64,000 nt of DNA from Bacteroidia bacterium (GTDB lineage: Bacteria; Bacteroidota; Bacteroidia; M30B66): NCBI GenBank assembly GCA_018401705.1, contig JAGYKL010000019.1, forward strand, positions 1 to 64,000, in the 5' to 3' direction. Shown here piece after piece: positions 30,706-41,540 of the stretch. Within the stretch, counting starts at the first letter, position 1. Each line of letters begins with the position of its first letter. The notes beneath the pieces were generated by a model. That model made no database searches. It had not been told where the DNA came from and saw only the letters and a program-made list of their open reading frames with translations. The position numbers and the translations under genes are program-made.

Positions 30706-33700
30706 TTATTGCTTCACGAAGCGCAAAGTGGTATAGCCTTTTGATGATGAAAGCCTGATCATGTAAATTCCCTGATTAAGACCTGAAATGTCAGTTTCTT
30801 CAATGGAATTAGCATTTGGTGACATAAGATAGTTCTGATAAACTTTTCCATCAATACCGAAGATTTCAGCCTGGATGTTTTCTCCAATCCAATCTTCATC
30901 AAATTTAATGTTAAGTATATCTGCAGTCGGATTTGGGAATAATGTTGGGATGCTTTTTGCCAATTGATCTGCATTTTGTTCAAGGTGCTCGTCTCCATTT
31001 TCAGCAATTGGAGCGGCTAACATAACCGAAAAAGTAGCACATCGATTAGTAGAGCTTCCACAATTGTTATTTGAGCGAACACATAAAGTAAAAGAACTTA
31101 AACTTGTACGGATGAAGCTAATGTTTCTTGTTCCTTGTCCGCCTGTAATTACTGCTCCGGTTGCAGTCCATGTATAACTAGTAGCCCCGCTTACATTAGC
31201 AACAGATGCTGTTCCGTTGGGGATGAGAATTGATCCACCTGTTTTTGATATTGTGCCTGGTCTTGCAGGTGCACTTGCAGATAAAGTTATAGACCTGAGA
31301 TTACTGTTACATCCTGTAGATGAAATTGCTCGAACCGACAATGTTCCTCCAGTAAATGAAGTTCCTGAAACTAACACAATAGAATTACCTGTTGCATTTC
31401 CTGAAATGCTTGTTCCTGATGGAATTGTCCACTGATATGAGCTTGCACCAGAAACAGGTGCCACTGAGAACGTTCTGCTTGTATTACAAAATCCGGTTCT
31501 GCTTCCTGAAATTGAGCCCGGAGTTGACAATGGATTTCTAATGGTGATACTTCTTGATGCTGATATTGGACCGCAACCACCAGTTCCTGCAATAGTCATT
31601 GTAAGCACATAAGTGCCTGCTGCACTTAAAGATGGTCTTACAGCTCCAGTTGATGTGTTAAATGATAAGCCAGCAGGCGTTGCAGAAAATGATATTCCCG
31701 GGGCCTGACCAACAAGAGGTGTAACTGTTCCGGTATTTGATCTGCAAAAATTTGGATTGAAGAATTGAAAAATAGCAAAAGGAGTATTGTTGATAGTAAC
31801 GGTTGTACTTGCTGTGAAAGGTGCACAATTTCCAGACCCAGGTATTGTATAAGATACGGTATATGTTCCTGAAGCCGAAGCAGAAGGAATAATAGCACCT
31901 GTTGTACTGTTAATTGAAAGGCCTGAAGGCGATACTGAATAAACGCCGCCCGCTGAACCTGTCCGCGTTACAGCTTGTGCAGTGCTAATGTTTTTGCAAT
32001 ATGATGATTGTGAATAGCTAATGTTTGCTGATGGTCCGCGAACAATAGTTATTACGGCATCGACATTGGCCTCGCAAGAAGGTGAAATATATCTGGCTCT
32101 GATTGTTCCACTTGTGAATGTTGGTGAAAATGTAGCTGTAATGCTTGCTGAATTTGCATTTGGGATTGTAATGCCGGGTGATGCTGTCCATTCAGTAACA
32201 ATTAAATCGCCTCCAATTCCAGGTCCTGTTGGCTGATTGAAATTGGCAACATAAGTAGCACTGACGCTTCCTTCTCCGGCAATACAAAGTGGTCCTCCAA
32301 TATGTTGAGTAGGTATTGCGAAAATGATTATTGAATTAGAAGTTATTGTTGTGCATCCTTGCAGCTCGCAGGTAATTACCTCGTTGATTTGAGCATTGGA
32401 GACTATAAATGTAGTACCTGTTCCTGCTACTACTCCGTTTCTTTTCCAAACGAGATTAGGAGTTCCGGTAACATTTGTTGTAGTGGCAGTAAAAATTACC
32501 TCAGACTCAGTACAAACCGGGAAAGAGCTAGTAGTTGAAATTGTTATACTTTGATTGGCCGCTTGGTGTGCATTTACACCACATCCTACGCTTACTGAAC
32601 TTCTTGCCATTACGTCTAAGCCACCATCAATATCGTTCTGAGTTAGATTTTTTTTACTAAAGCCGGCTGGAAGAGAAGCAGCCATAACTTCTGATGATGT
32701 GTTTCGGGTATGAGCAAGTTGATGCAGGTGCCCTAATTCATGCAATACCACAGTTTCGAAATCAATTTCTGATGAAGATGGAGCATCGCTTCCAAAGTTC
32801 CAGGCAAAGCTAGATGCAACATCATTAATGATAATGTCTAGCTGAGTAGTAACAGCCTTGGTATTGTTTCCTGAACCGCATCCGCTTACATGATTTACTC
32901 CTCTGCCAAGAATATTGGATGGTAAAGGTTCAAGAACATCATCAGATATGATATTGATTCCATCTTGTGATGCAACTCTCACTGTGCTATTGTTAGGGCT
33001 TATTGTCCAATTAACTTGTGTGGCGCATTTCCATTTGTTTAATGCGCGTTCAAAAGTTTCACGAGCTTCCAGACTAAACGTAGAGTTAAACTGATTGTTA
33101 AATGATAGAGTGTACCCTCCCAAAGAATTTGCATTTAGCATATTCATTATTGCTGTTGTATCGCCGGTAGAAATAGGTACATTAAACAAAGCATACTTTA
33201 CAGTGATAGAGCCAACGCTAGTTGAAACAGAACCTGAAGCTGGAGTAACCCTAACAGGTCCATTGGCCGCAGAATTATCGGCTGTTTCTCCAACAAGCCT
33301 TGATGGCACCATAACCCTGATTTGGTTGTCGTTCCAAGAAACATAATCTCTTGCCAATGGCTGTGCAAATGTGCCTAAAGCTGTTGTGAATTCAACAAAT
33401 CCCGAACCGCGTGTTGCTCCAAATCCACTGCCGTTAATGGTTAGTATTGATTTGGTTCCTGCCGTAATTACTGTTGGACTAAGTGATGAAATAGTTGCAG
33501 CAGTGCTTCCATTCACTTGAGGAATTCTAATGCGTTCATCCGGGGCAATCATTCGCGCAGTCTCCCCTGTGATATTTTGAAATGTCCTCTTTAATGAACT
33601 CAAATTATCGAATCTATTGAATACATCAGCGACACTTTGATTGCGTTGGTTTACCAAAAAAACTCCTTCTAATGACATTCCCACGCAGTATGCATTTGGA

Positions 33701-34077
33701 TATGAGGGAAGGCCTGTCCAATGCTTTGGCACTTGATTTAATAGCAATACAGTTTCATCACCAATGTATAAATCAATACGATCGCTAAATACTATAGATA
33801 GTTCTTCCGTATCACCACCCTCTGTAATAAGCGTAATTTCACTATTCGGATTTCCCTTGTAGGATTCCAGTACCTTCAATTTATGAATAGTATAAATCTT
33901 CGTTTTTGATTGGTTCCAAATAGACTCTCTTTCAAAAACTTCGGCTCTAACAATTACTTCACTGGATTGAACCAGCTCTGTATTTGTGAGTTTGATCATG
34001 TTGCAATAGATTTCCTGTGATTGTAAGCTCAAAGCCATAAACACAGAAATTAATAAAGTTAGAATGTGCTTTTTCAT
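30706..34077 (-). CDS. Secreted matrixin-like zinc metalloprotease with IPT/TIG and Ig-like domains and T9SS sorting domain
   Basis: Zn motif HELGHLHQLAHT (HExxHxxxxxH-type); IPT/TIG SSLSPTVITAGTKSILTINGSGFGATRGSGFVEF; C-terminal PTLFPNPTADILNIKF...IYMIRLSSSKGYTTLRFVKQ. Confidence 0.88.
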   Translation of the reverse strand: MKKHILTLLISVFMALSLQSQEIYCNMIKLTNTELVQSSEVIVRAEVFERESIWNQSKTKIYTIHKLKVLESYKGNPNSEITLITEGGDTEELSIVFSDRIDLYIGDETVLLLNQVPKHWTGLPSYPNAYCVGMSLEGVFLVNQRNQSVADVFNRFDNLSSLKRTFQNITGETARMIAPDERIRIPQVNGSTAATISSLSPTVITAGTKSILTINGSGFGATRGSGFVEFTTALGTFAQPLARDYVSWNDNQIRVMVPSRLVGETADNSAANGPVRVTPASGSVSTSVGSITVKYALFNVPISTGDTTAIMNMLNANSLGGYTLSFNNQFNSTFSLEARETFERALNKWKCATQVNWTISPNNSTVRVASQDGINIISDDVLEPLPSNILGRGVNHVSGCGSGNNTKAVTTQLDIIINDVASSFAWNFGSDAPSSSEIDFETVVLHELGHLHQLAHTRNTSSEVMAASLPAGFSKKNLTQNDIDGGLDVMARSSVSVGCGVNAHQAANQSITISTTSSFPVCTESEVIFTATTTNVTGTPNLVWKRNGVVAGTGTTFIVSNAQINEVITCELQGCTTITSNSIIIFAIPTQHIGGPLCIAGEGSVSATYVANFNQPTGPGIGGDLIVTEWTASPGITIPNANSASITATFSPTFTSGTIRARYISPSCEANVDAVITIVRGPSANISYSQSSYCKNISTAQAVTRTGSAGGVYSVSPSGLSINSTTGAIIPSASASGTYTVSYTIPGSGNCAPFTASTTVTINNTPFAIFQFFNPNFCRSNTGTVTPLVGQAPGISFSATPAGLSFNTSTGAVRPSLSAAGTYVLTMTIAGTGGCGPISASRSITIRNPLSTPGSISGSRTGFCNTSRTFSVAPVSGASSYQWTIPSGTSISGNATGNSIVLVSGTSFTGGTLSVRAISSTGCNSNLRSITLSASAPARPGTISKTGGSILIPNGTASVANVSGATSYTWTATGAVITGGQGTRNISFIRTSLSSFTLCVRSNNNCGSSTNRCATFSVMLAAPIAENGDEHLEQNADQLAKSIPTLFPNPTADILNIKFDEDWIGENIQAEIFGIDGKVYQNYLMSPNANSIEETDISGLNQGIYMIRLSSSKGYTTLRFVKQ

Positions 34078-34331
34078 AGATTTAATTTTTTATGGCAAGC
34101 TGCTAACTTACTGTTGCATAGAAAATCACTAATGTTAGGCAGTGTTGTTTAAATTTCACATAATCAATGATTTGCGTGGGCGTACCTAATTATAGTGATA
34201 GTTCTTTATGGAGCGTTTAAAAAACCGAAATCCGCTTGTTTCGCCGGGTATTGAATTAATATAATTGGGTCTTTTAATGCATATAAGGCTGATGATTATT
34301 TTTTATTTACTTTATTCGTTAAAAATTATTC

Positions 34332-35027
34332 ATGCAAGACATCAGAAACCAGTTCTTTCATTTGCTATTCATTTGCTTTGTAGCATTTTCAGCGAATGCT
34401 CAACACCACGGTCACAATCATGGGAGCAAGGAGGACTCAATAAAAAAATCATCGAATGAATATATGAACCAATCAACGCTTGATGAATTGGTTCAGCGAT
34501 TCGAGTCGCCTGAACGGGATGCCTATCAGCAACCCGAGAAAGTGCTGAATTTCTTGGGCAATTTGAGGAATAAAAAAATCATTGACATAGGCGCCGGCTC
34601 CGGATATTTCTCAATTAAACTAGCTAATGCTGGTGCTTCTGTAATTGCTGCCGATGTTAGTGATGAATTTCAGGAATATTTGAAACGTAGAATCGAGAAG
34701 GGGAAATTCAAAAATATAGAACTTCGGAAAATCCCCTATGACTCTCCTGCTTTGTCAAGCCAGGAAGTGGATATTGCTTTCATTGTGAATACCTATCATC
34801 ATATTGAGAATCGTGTTGAGTATTTCAAGAAAGTTAAGTCAGGAATTAAAAGTGAAGGAGAATTAGTGATTATCGATTTTTTCAAATCGGAAGTTCCGGT
34901 TGGACCTCCTGTTGATCACAAAATTTCAATCGATGAGGTGATTGCAGAATTAAAAGCTGCAGGTTTTACCAATTTTTCAGTGAATGTGAACTTGCTTGCA
35001 TATCAATATATCATTAAGGCAAATTGA
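34332..35027 (+). CDS. Class I SAM-dependent methyltransferase with predicted N-terminal signal peptide
   Basis: NQFFHLLFICFVAFSANAQHHGHNHG signal and His-rich start; KKIIDIGAGSGYFSIKLANAGASVIAADVS motif I. Confidence 0.85.
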   Translation: MQDIRNQFFHLLFICFVAFSANAQHHGHNHGSKEDSIKKSSNEYMNQSTLDELVQRFESPERDAYQQPEKVLNFLGNLRNKKIIDIGAGSGYFSIKLANAGASVIAADVSDEFQEYLKRRIEKGKFKNIELRKIPYDSPALSSQEVDIAFIVNTYHHIENRVEYFKKVKSGIKSEGELVIIDFFKSEVPVGPPVDHKISIDEVIAELKAAGFTNFSVNVNLLAYQYIIKAN

Positions 35028-35055
35028 CTCCGAATTCATTAAAATCAACTCCTTA

Positions 35056-35697
35056 TTATTTCCTCATTGCTACGCTAAGGCCATCTCTTACCGGAAGCAG
35101 AACAATTTCAACCTTAGGGTTGGAAGCCAAATAGTCATTGAATTCTTTTAAAGCAATGGTATCAACATCATTCGCTTTAGATGATTCAAGCACTTTGCCG
35201 CTCCAAAGTACATTGTCAGAAATAATTAAACCGCCGGGTCTTACTTTGTCAATCACTATGTTAAAGTAGTTTTTGTAATTGTGCTTATCGGCATCTATAA
35301 AAACTAAATCAATGGGACCATCTATCGATGGAAGAATATCCAGCGCGTTACCAGTGTGAATTCTAATGCGATTTTGTTCTCTGGCTTCAGTAAAGTACCG
35401 ATTCAAGAGTGGCACACGTTCATCATTATTATCAATGGTATGCAAAAGCCCATTGGCCTGAAGGCCTTCGGCTAAACACAAAGCCGAATAACCTGTATAG
35501 GTGCCAACTTCAACAATCGTTTTTGGCTGTACCAGCTTACTAAACATACTCAAAATCCGTCCTTGTAAATGCCCCGAAAGCATGCGTGGCTGCATCACTT
35601 TTAAATGTGTTTCACGATTCAGTTTTTGCAATAGTTCAGGCTCTTTCGCACTGTGATCTTCGGCATATTTCAAAAGGGCTTCGTCAATAAATTCCAT
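35056..35697 (-). CDS. O-methyltransferase (class I, catechol/caffeoyl-CoA OMT-like)
   Basis: TIVEVGTYTGYSALCLAEGL; DLVFIDADKHNYKNYF; GGLIISDNVLWSGKV. Confidence 0.93.
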   Translation of the reverse strand: MEFIDEALLKYAEDHSAKEPELLQKLNRETHLKVMQPRMLSGHLQGRILSMFSKLVQPKTIVEVGTYTGYSALCLAEGLQANGLLHTIDNNDERVPLLNRYFTEAREQNRIRIHTGNALDILPSIDGPIDLVFIDADKHNYKNYFNIVIDKVRPGGLIISDNVLWSGKVLESSKANDVDTIALKEFNDYLASNPKVEIVLLPVRDGLSVAMRK

Positions 35698-35698
35698 A

Positions 35699-36433
35699 TT
35701 ATTTCATTATTTCTGTTTTGTACTTCCTGCTTTTTAGCAAGAAAGATACATGTGATAAAGCTGTTTTTAGCAACTTCATTTTTGAAGGGCCTTTTCTCCG
35801 GTCTGAATATACTTTTGTGGGCACTTCCAAAATTTTATGCTTTATCAAATGGCTTTTGTACAGCAATTCAACCTGGCAAATAAAGCCTTTTGCTTCTATT
35901 AATGGATTAAACTTTTTATTCAGTTGATTCAAAGCTGGATAACTCCAAAGGCGATAAAAAGATGTTAAGGTTTTATACGGCATTCCTAACCACCGGCGGC
36001 TTAAAGTATTAGCAGCATGGCTAATCATCAGCCGTAAGGCTGAAGTCTTACTAAACCCACCACCTTCAAGATATACCGAAGCTAAAACCAAATCGGCATT
36101 TTCAATCTGTTTAATCATCTCCGGAAGACTTGATAAATCAGCGGTACCATCACCTTCAAGAGTGAGGAGCAAGTCATCCTGCGAAGCGTGTTTAAGAAAA
36201 TAATGCATACCTGTTTCAAAAGCTTTTCCAGGTCCCGTATTCTTATCTAATCTTAAAACTACATCATTCACATTGACCGCATCCCGCGCGATAGCAGCGG
36301 TTTGATCACTTGAGCCGTCATCAACCAGGATTAAGCGGTAATCTGCAATGTTTTGCAAAAATGCAGAAGAGGTTTCAATGAAATTCTTAATTCCACTTGC
36401 TTCGTTAAATACCGGCGCCAAAACCCAAATCAT
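35699..36433 (-). CDS. Glycosyltransferase family 2 (dolichol-phosphate mannosyltransferase-like)
   Basis: MIWVLAPVFNEASGIKNFIETS...LILVDDGSSDQTAAIARD; ORF track extends to 36496, but the conserved start is the internal ATG at ~36433, overlapping the epimerase stop. Confidence 0.9.
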   Translation of the reverse strand: MIWVLAPVFNEASGIKNFIETSSAFLQNIADYRLILVDDGSSDQTAAIARDAVNVNDVVLRLDKNTGPGKAFETGMHYFLKHASQDDLLLTLEGDGTADLSSLPEMIKQIENADLVLASVYLEGGGFSKTSALRLMISHAANTLSRRWLGMPYKTLTSFYRLWSYPALNQLNKKFNPLIEAKGFICQVELLYKSHLIKHKILEVPTKVYSDRRKGPSKMKLLKTALSHVSFLLKSRKYKTEIMK

Positions 36434-37395
36434 ATTCCTTGAATCCAGCGATATGTTTGTAGAAGTCCTTCGTCTAAAGATGTTTTGGATTTCCAAGCCA
36501 AAAGTCTTTTTGCTTTTTCAGCAGTTCCAACTCTTCTTGTTACTTCCTCGTAATATCCAAAATCTGAGTAGGGAATAAACAATGGTTTAAATTCATCGTT
36601 AGGCCTTACCATTTTATGGATTTTCTTAGCCAAATCAATTACACTTATTTCCTCGTTTTCAGAACTGCAAAAGTTCCAGATTTCATTAGTTTGGGTTTGA
36701 TTGTTAATCAAGCTTACGATTCCTGAAATCAAATCGTCAATGAAAATATAAGTTCTAGTTTGAGTTCCATCACCATGAATTTCGGGCGATTCTTTTCTCA
36801 TTGCTTTTTCGAGGAACACTTGCTGTGGTCCGCTTCTCCAGCCAGATGACATACCTGGTCCATAACATCCGAAAAAGCGCATTATCTGAAATTTTAGTCC
36901 CTTGGCACGACCAGCTGCGGCTAATCGCATTTCTGTAATTAGCTTACTTCCAGCATAAGTCCAACGTTTGTTTAAGCTGCTCCCAATGACACAATCACTT
37001 TCTTCATGAAATGGAATGTTTGGGTTTTTGCCATAAACATCACTTGTTGAAGCAAACAATAGCAAACTATTTTTTTTTATTGCAAAGTTGATGACGGCTT
37101 CACTAGTGTTGATGTTATTTTGTAATGTTTCGTAACCTGAACTATAGCGAGGGATTTTTTCAGAAGCCAAATGAATAATGATGTCTACAGGAGCTAAAAT
37201 AAGATTCTCAATATTAACTGCATCTGATTCAATAAAATTAAAACCTTTTTGACCTGAGAAAGAATTCATTTTTGAGGCATTTCCGTAACTGAGGTTATCA
37301 ATTCCGGTAACTCTATAACCTTTCGATAGAAGAGTCATGGTTAAATGCGAGCCAATAAATCCTGCACAACCTGTAATTACTATGTGTTGATTCAT
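36430..37395 (-). CDS. NAD-dependent epimerase/dehydratase (extended SDR)
   Basis: ITGCAGFIGSHLTMTLLSKGYRVTGIDN Rossmann motif; YAGSK catalytic YxxxK. Confidence 0.92.
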   Translation of the reverse strand: MNQHIVITGCAGFIGSHLTMTLLSKGYRVTGIDNLSYGNASKMNSFSGQKGFNFIESDAVNIENLILAPVDIIIHLASEKIPRYSSGYETLQNNINTSEAVINFAIKKNSLLLFASTSDVYGKNPNIPFHEESDCVIGSSLNKRWTYAGSKLITEMRLAAAGRAKGLKFQIMRFFGCYGPGMSSGWRSGPQQVFLEKAMRKESPEIHGDGTQTRTYIFIDDLISGIVSLINNQTQTNEIWNFCSSENEEISVIDLAKKIHKMVRPNDEFKPLFIPYSDFGYYEEVTRRVGTAEKAKRLLAWKSKTSLDEGLLQTYRWIQGI

Positions 37396-39209
37396 GAATT
37401 CTCAGGTTTAATGCTATTAAAGTACTGATACACTTTTTCGGCTCGGCTTGCTCCTACAGATGCACTGAGTTCATTAAGCGTTAATTTACTAATCTTTGAT
37501 ACAGAGCGAAAGTCAGACAGCAGTTTTTCTGCGGTGCTTTTTCCGATACCTTCAATATTATTGAGTTCAGTTTGAAGGGTGCCTTTGTCTCGTCGGTTTC
37601 TGTGATGAGTTATCCCGAAGCGATGAGCCTCATTTCTAAGTTGCTGAATGAGTTTTAAAGATTCACTCTTTTTATCAATGTATAAAGGGTATGAATCGTC
37701 AGGGAAATAGATTTCTTCCAGTCTTTTTGCAATTCCAATGATGGTGATTTTGCCTCTCAAGCCAAGCTTGTCGAGAGCGGCTACTGAAGCACTTAGCTGT
37801 CCTTTTCCTCCATCAATTATTATTAATTGAGGTAAAGGTTCATCTTCATTTAGTAATCGCGAATATCTTCTGCCTAGAACTTCTTCCATGGTGGCAAAGT
37901 CATTAGCTCCTTCTACCGTTTTAACATTGTAATGCCGGTAATCTTTTTTGCTGGGCTTCGCTTCTTTAAAACATACCATAGCCGAAACCGGGTAAGTTCC
38001 TTGGAGATTTGAATTGTCGAAACACTCAATATGTCGAGGTAATTCAGGCATTCTCAAATCTTTTTTGAGTTGCTCAAGAATACGTTTTGTATGTCTCTCA
38101 GGGTCAACTAATTCAATTTGTTTGCTCTTTTCTCGAATGTAGTTACTTACATTTCGCTCGCTTAATTCTAATAGTTTCTTTTTATCACCCCTCTGGGGGA
38201 TTGTTACTTGAATTGAATCATCCTCAAAATCGGGAAGAATTGGAGCAATGATTTCTTTAGCATTACTTTCAAAACGGAGACGCATTTCGGCAATGCCAAT
38301 TGAAAGGAGCTCTTCGGGACTTTCATCCATACGTTTCTTCAATTCGATTGTATGACCTTGAACAATACTACCATCCAAAACTCTCAAGTAATTGATGTAA
38401 GCAACTTTCTCTTCACAATAAATTGAGAAGACGTCTACATTGCTAATTGAAGGGTTCACTATGGTTGATTTGCTTTTGAATTTTTCAAGTAACTCAAGTC
38501 GCTCTTTCAGTTCTTGAGCTTGCTCATATCTATATTCAGCAGCATGTTCCATCATTCTTTCGCGCAAAGTTTTGATGAGCTCAGAAATGTTGCCTTTAAT
38601 AATCTTTCTAATATCATCAATGGTGGCGAGGTATTCTGGTTCAGACTGATAGCCTACACATGGAGCAAGACAGTTTTTAATATGGTATTCTAGACAAACC
38701 TTAAACTTTCCAGCAGCAATTGCTTTAGGTTCTAAAGCAAGGCTACAGGTTCTTCTCGGATAAAGTGTTTTGATAAAATCAAGAAGTGTTCTCATGATTT
38801 TCACAGAAGGGTAGGGGCCAAAATACTCAGATCCGTCTTTTATTATCCTGCGGGTTGGAAAAACCCGCGGAAAGGATTCCTTTTTTATACAAATCCAAGG
38901 AAAGCTTTTATCGTCTTTTAAAGCGACATTGTATCTGGGTTGATACTTTTTAATAAGGTTATTCTCTAGTAATAATGCATCTAATTCAGTTTCAACAACG
39001 ATGGTTCTTATATCAGTAATCTTAGAAACTAGAACACGCGTTTTACCACTATCGTGATGTTCTTTTGTGAAGTAGGAACTCACTCTTTTTTTTAAGCTTT
39101 TTGCTTTTCCTACATAGAGAATTACACCTTCATGATTATAAAACTGATAAACTCCGGGTTTTTCTGGTAAAGACTTTAATATCGTTTGAACATGTTCGCT
39201 CGCATTCAT
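37392..39209 (-). CDS. uvrC: Excinuclease ABC subunit UvrC
   Basis: GIY-YIG N-terminus KPGVYQFYNHEGVILYVGKAKSLKKRVSSYF; UVR motif; C-terminal HhH NNIEGIGKSTAEKLL. Confidence 0.97.
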   Translation of the reverse strand: MNASEHVQTILKSLPEKPGVYQFYNHEGVILYVGKAKSLKKRVSSYFTKEHHDSGKTRVLVSKITDIRTIVVETELDALLLENNLIKKYQPRYNVALKDDKSFPWICIKKESFPRVFPTRRIIKDGSEYFGPYPSVKIMRTLLDFIKTLYPRRTCSLALEPKAIAAGKFKVCLEYHIKNCLAPCVGYQSEPEYLATIDDIRKIIKGNISELIKTLRERMMEHAAEYRYEQAQELKERLELLEKFKSKSTIVNPSISNVDVFSIYCEEKVAYINYLRVLDGSIVQGHTIELKKRMDESPEELLSIGIAEMRLRFESNAKEIIAPILPDFEDDSIQVTIPQRGDKKKLLELSERNVSNYIREKSKQIELVDPERHTKRILEQLKKDLRMPELPRHIECFDNSNLQGTYPVSAMVCFKEAKPSKKDYRHYNVKTVEGANDFATMEEVLGRRYSRLLNEDEPLPQLIIIDGGKGQLSASVAALDKLGLRGKITIIGIAKRLEEIYFPDDSYPLYIDKKSESLKLIQQLRNEAHRFGITHHRNRRDKGTLQTELNNIEGIGKSTAEKLLSDFRSVSKISKLTLNELSASVGASRAEKVYQYFNSIKPENS

Positions 39210-39281
39210 ATTAGGAACAAAGATAATTTCATCCTGAACAACAGGATTGTAAAATTGAAATTATATGCTTAAGCAGTTGAA

Positions 39282-41540
39282 TTACCGGCTTCTTCTACCT
39301 CTGGATTTGTTAGATTTATCGCTTCTGTAGCGATCTCTTCCTCCATCTCTTTGTGCAGTTCTGTTTAAAGGAGCATCATTTACCAAGCTAAAATCGAGTT
39401 GCTTTTTAACCAAGTCGGCTCTTTTCACCTGAACAAGAATTTCATCGCCGAGGCGATACCGTTTCTTATATTGTTTTCCAATAATTGAGAAGCTTTCTTC
39501 GTCGAAGAAATAGTAATCATCTTCAATATCCCGAAGGCGAATTAGACCTTCACATTTATTCTCAATGATTTCAACAAAGATTCCCCATTCAGTAACACCA
39601 GAAATAACGCCCTGAAACGATTCTCCAATGCGATCTTTGAGAAATTCTACTTGTTTATACTTTACTGATGACCTTTCAGCTTCTGCCGCCTTTTTTTCTT
39701 GTTCAGAAGAGTGTTTGCAACGATTTTCAAGTTCTGCTTCACTTTCCCAAGACTTTCCATGCATATATGCATCCAATAAACGATGCACCATCACATCTGG
39801 ATATCTTCTAATAGGGGAAGTGAAGTGCGTATAGTATTTAAAACCTAAGCCATAGTGGCCGATATTTTTAGCTGTGTAAATGGCTTTTGCCATTGTTCTA
39901 ATAGCAAGAGTTTCGATAAGATTTGATTCGCCTTTGCCTTTTATTTCCTTCATCAAATCATTCATGTTCGAAGAGATTTCACTTTCCTTACCAAAATTGA
40001 ATTTGTATCCGAATTGTGAAACAAATCGAGAAAACTCCATCAGCTTCTCAGGGTCTGGCTTATCATGAACTCGATATACAAATGGATATTTGTAATCGTG
40101 TTTAGATGATTTATTTGCATCTCTGCCTTTTGTAGCGATAAATTCAGCTACACTGCGGTTTGCCAATAGCATGAAATCTTCGATGAGCATATTGGCTTCT
40201 TTCTGCTCTTTAAAGTAAACTCCTAAAGGCTTGCCTTGCTTATCTAGCTTGAATTTTACTTCTACTTTGTCAAAAGCAATTGAGCCTTTTCTAAACCTTT
40301 GTTCACGTAGAATTGATGCAAGTCTGTTAAGAGTTAGCACTTCATCTTTAAGTTCTCCTTCGCCTGTTTCAATTATTTTTTGAGCATCCTCATACGCGAA
40401 GCGTTTGATAGACCTTATAACAGTGCGACCAAACCAACTGTCAATCACCTTAGCTTCATCGTCAATTTCAAAAACAGCCGAATAGGTAAGTTTGTCTTCA
40501 TCGGGGCGCAAGGAGCAAACTCCGTTTGACAAATGTTCAGGTAACATCGGCACAACCCTGTCTACTAAATACACAGATGTTGCTCTGTTGTATGCTTCCT
40601 CTTCGAGAATAGAACCTGGTTTTACATAATGCGAAACATCGGCTATATGAATTCCTATTTCCCAATTGCCGTTTTCCAGCTTTCTTATAGAAAGTGCATC
40701 ATCAAAGTCTTTTGCATCAACAGGGTCAATTGTAAATGTGGTAATTCCTCTAAAATCTCTTCGTTTCTTTATTTCGGCTTCAGGAATTTCCATCGGGATT
40801 TTAGCTGCGTCTTGCTCAACTTCATCTGAGAATTCATATGGAAGCCCGTAATCCAACATGATGGCATTCATTTCCACATTGTTGTCGCCCGGAGCTCCTA
40901 GCACTTTAACTACCTGACCAAAAGGATTTTTAGCCTGATCGGGCCAGTCGAGCATTCGCACAAGTACTTTGTCATTATTTTTTGCACCCTTTAAATCACT
41001 TAGTGGGACAAAAATATCAATAGGCATTTTGTTACTATCGGGAACGACAAAAGCAAACTTTGCGCTCATTTGAACAATGCCTACGAATTCGGTTTTGGCT
41101 CTTTCTAGTATTTCAACAACCTCGCCTTCAAGCTTTTTTCCTTTTCTTCTTGCGAAAAGATGCACTCTTACTTTATCTCCGTTGAGAGAATTTAGTTTGT
41201 AGCTTTCTCGAATATAGACATCCTCGGTAGAGTCTATACTTTTAACATAGCCAGCACCAGAATTGGTGAGGTCCATAATTCCATCAATAAAACTGCTTCC
41301 CATGCTGGTAAATCTGAACTTACCAGGTTCTGGCTCAGCAAGCTGCATGTTGTTAACCAATGCATCAAGAATCTCCATTACACGAACCCTTTCTTCAGGG
41401 TCGTTTAAGAATAATGCTTCGCAAACTTCTTTATATGAATGGGCTTTTCCCGGGGCCGATTTAAAAAAATTAAGCACATCTTCAAGCAAAAGCTTGGCAA
41501 GCACTTTATCGGATTTGTGTTTTTTTTTCTTTGATTTCAT
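39282..41540 (-). CDS. rnr: Ribonuclease R
   Basis: RNB motif TIDPVDAKDFDDALS...HIADVSHYVKPGS; YTHFTSPIRRYPDVMVHR; C-terminal S1 domain. Confidence 0.97.
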   Translation of the reverse strand: MKSKKKKHKSDKVLAKLLLEDVLNFFKSAPGKAHSYKEVCEALFLNDPEERVRVMEILDALVNNMQLAEPEPGKFRFTSMGSSFIDGIMDLTNSGAGYVKSIDSTEDVYIRESYKLNSLNGDKVRVHLFARRKGKKLEGEVVEILERAKTEFVGIVQMSAKFAFVVPDSNKMPIDIFVPLSDLKGAKNNDKVLVRMLDWPDQAKNPFGQVVKVLGAPGDNNVEMNAIMLDYGLPYEFSDEVEQDAAKIPMEIPEAEIKKRRDFRGITTFTIDPVDAKDFDDALSIRKLENGNWEIGIHIADVSHYVKPGSILEEEAYNRATSVYLVDRVVPMLPEHLSNGVCSLRPDEDKLTYSAVFEIDDEAKVIDSWFGRTVIRSIKRFAYEDAQKIIETGEGELKDEVLTLNRLASILREQRFRKGSIAFDKVEVKFKLDKQGKPLGVYFKEQKEANMLIEDFMLLANRSVAEFIATKGRDANKSSKHDYKYPFVYRVHDKPDPEKLMEFSRFVSQFGYKFNFGKESEISSNMNDLMKEIKGKGESNLIETLAIRTMAKAIYTAKNIGHYGLGFKYYTHFTSPIRRYPDVMVHRLLDAYMHGKSWESEAELENRCKHSSEQEKKAAEAERSSVKYKQVEFLKDRIGESFQGVISGVTEWGIFVEIIENKCEGLIRLRDIEDDYYFFDEESFSIIGKQYKKRYRLGDEILVQVKRADLVKKQLDFSLVNDAPLNRTAQRDGGRDRYRSDKSNKSRGRRSR

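Noticed and set aside
36433-36496. N-terminal extension of the GT2 protein (MEIQNIFRRRTSTNISLDSRN)
   Set aside because: Overlaps the upstream epimerase C-terminus in another frame; the conserved protein starts at MIWVLAPVFNE.
35653-36578. Plus-strand ORFs 35653-35883, 35718-35927 and 36348-36578
   Set aside because: Antisense to conserved OMT, GT2 and epimerase genes.
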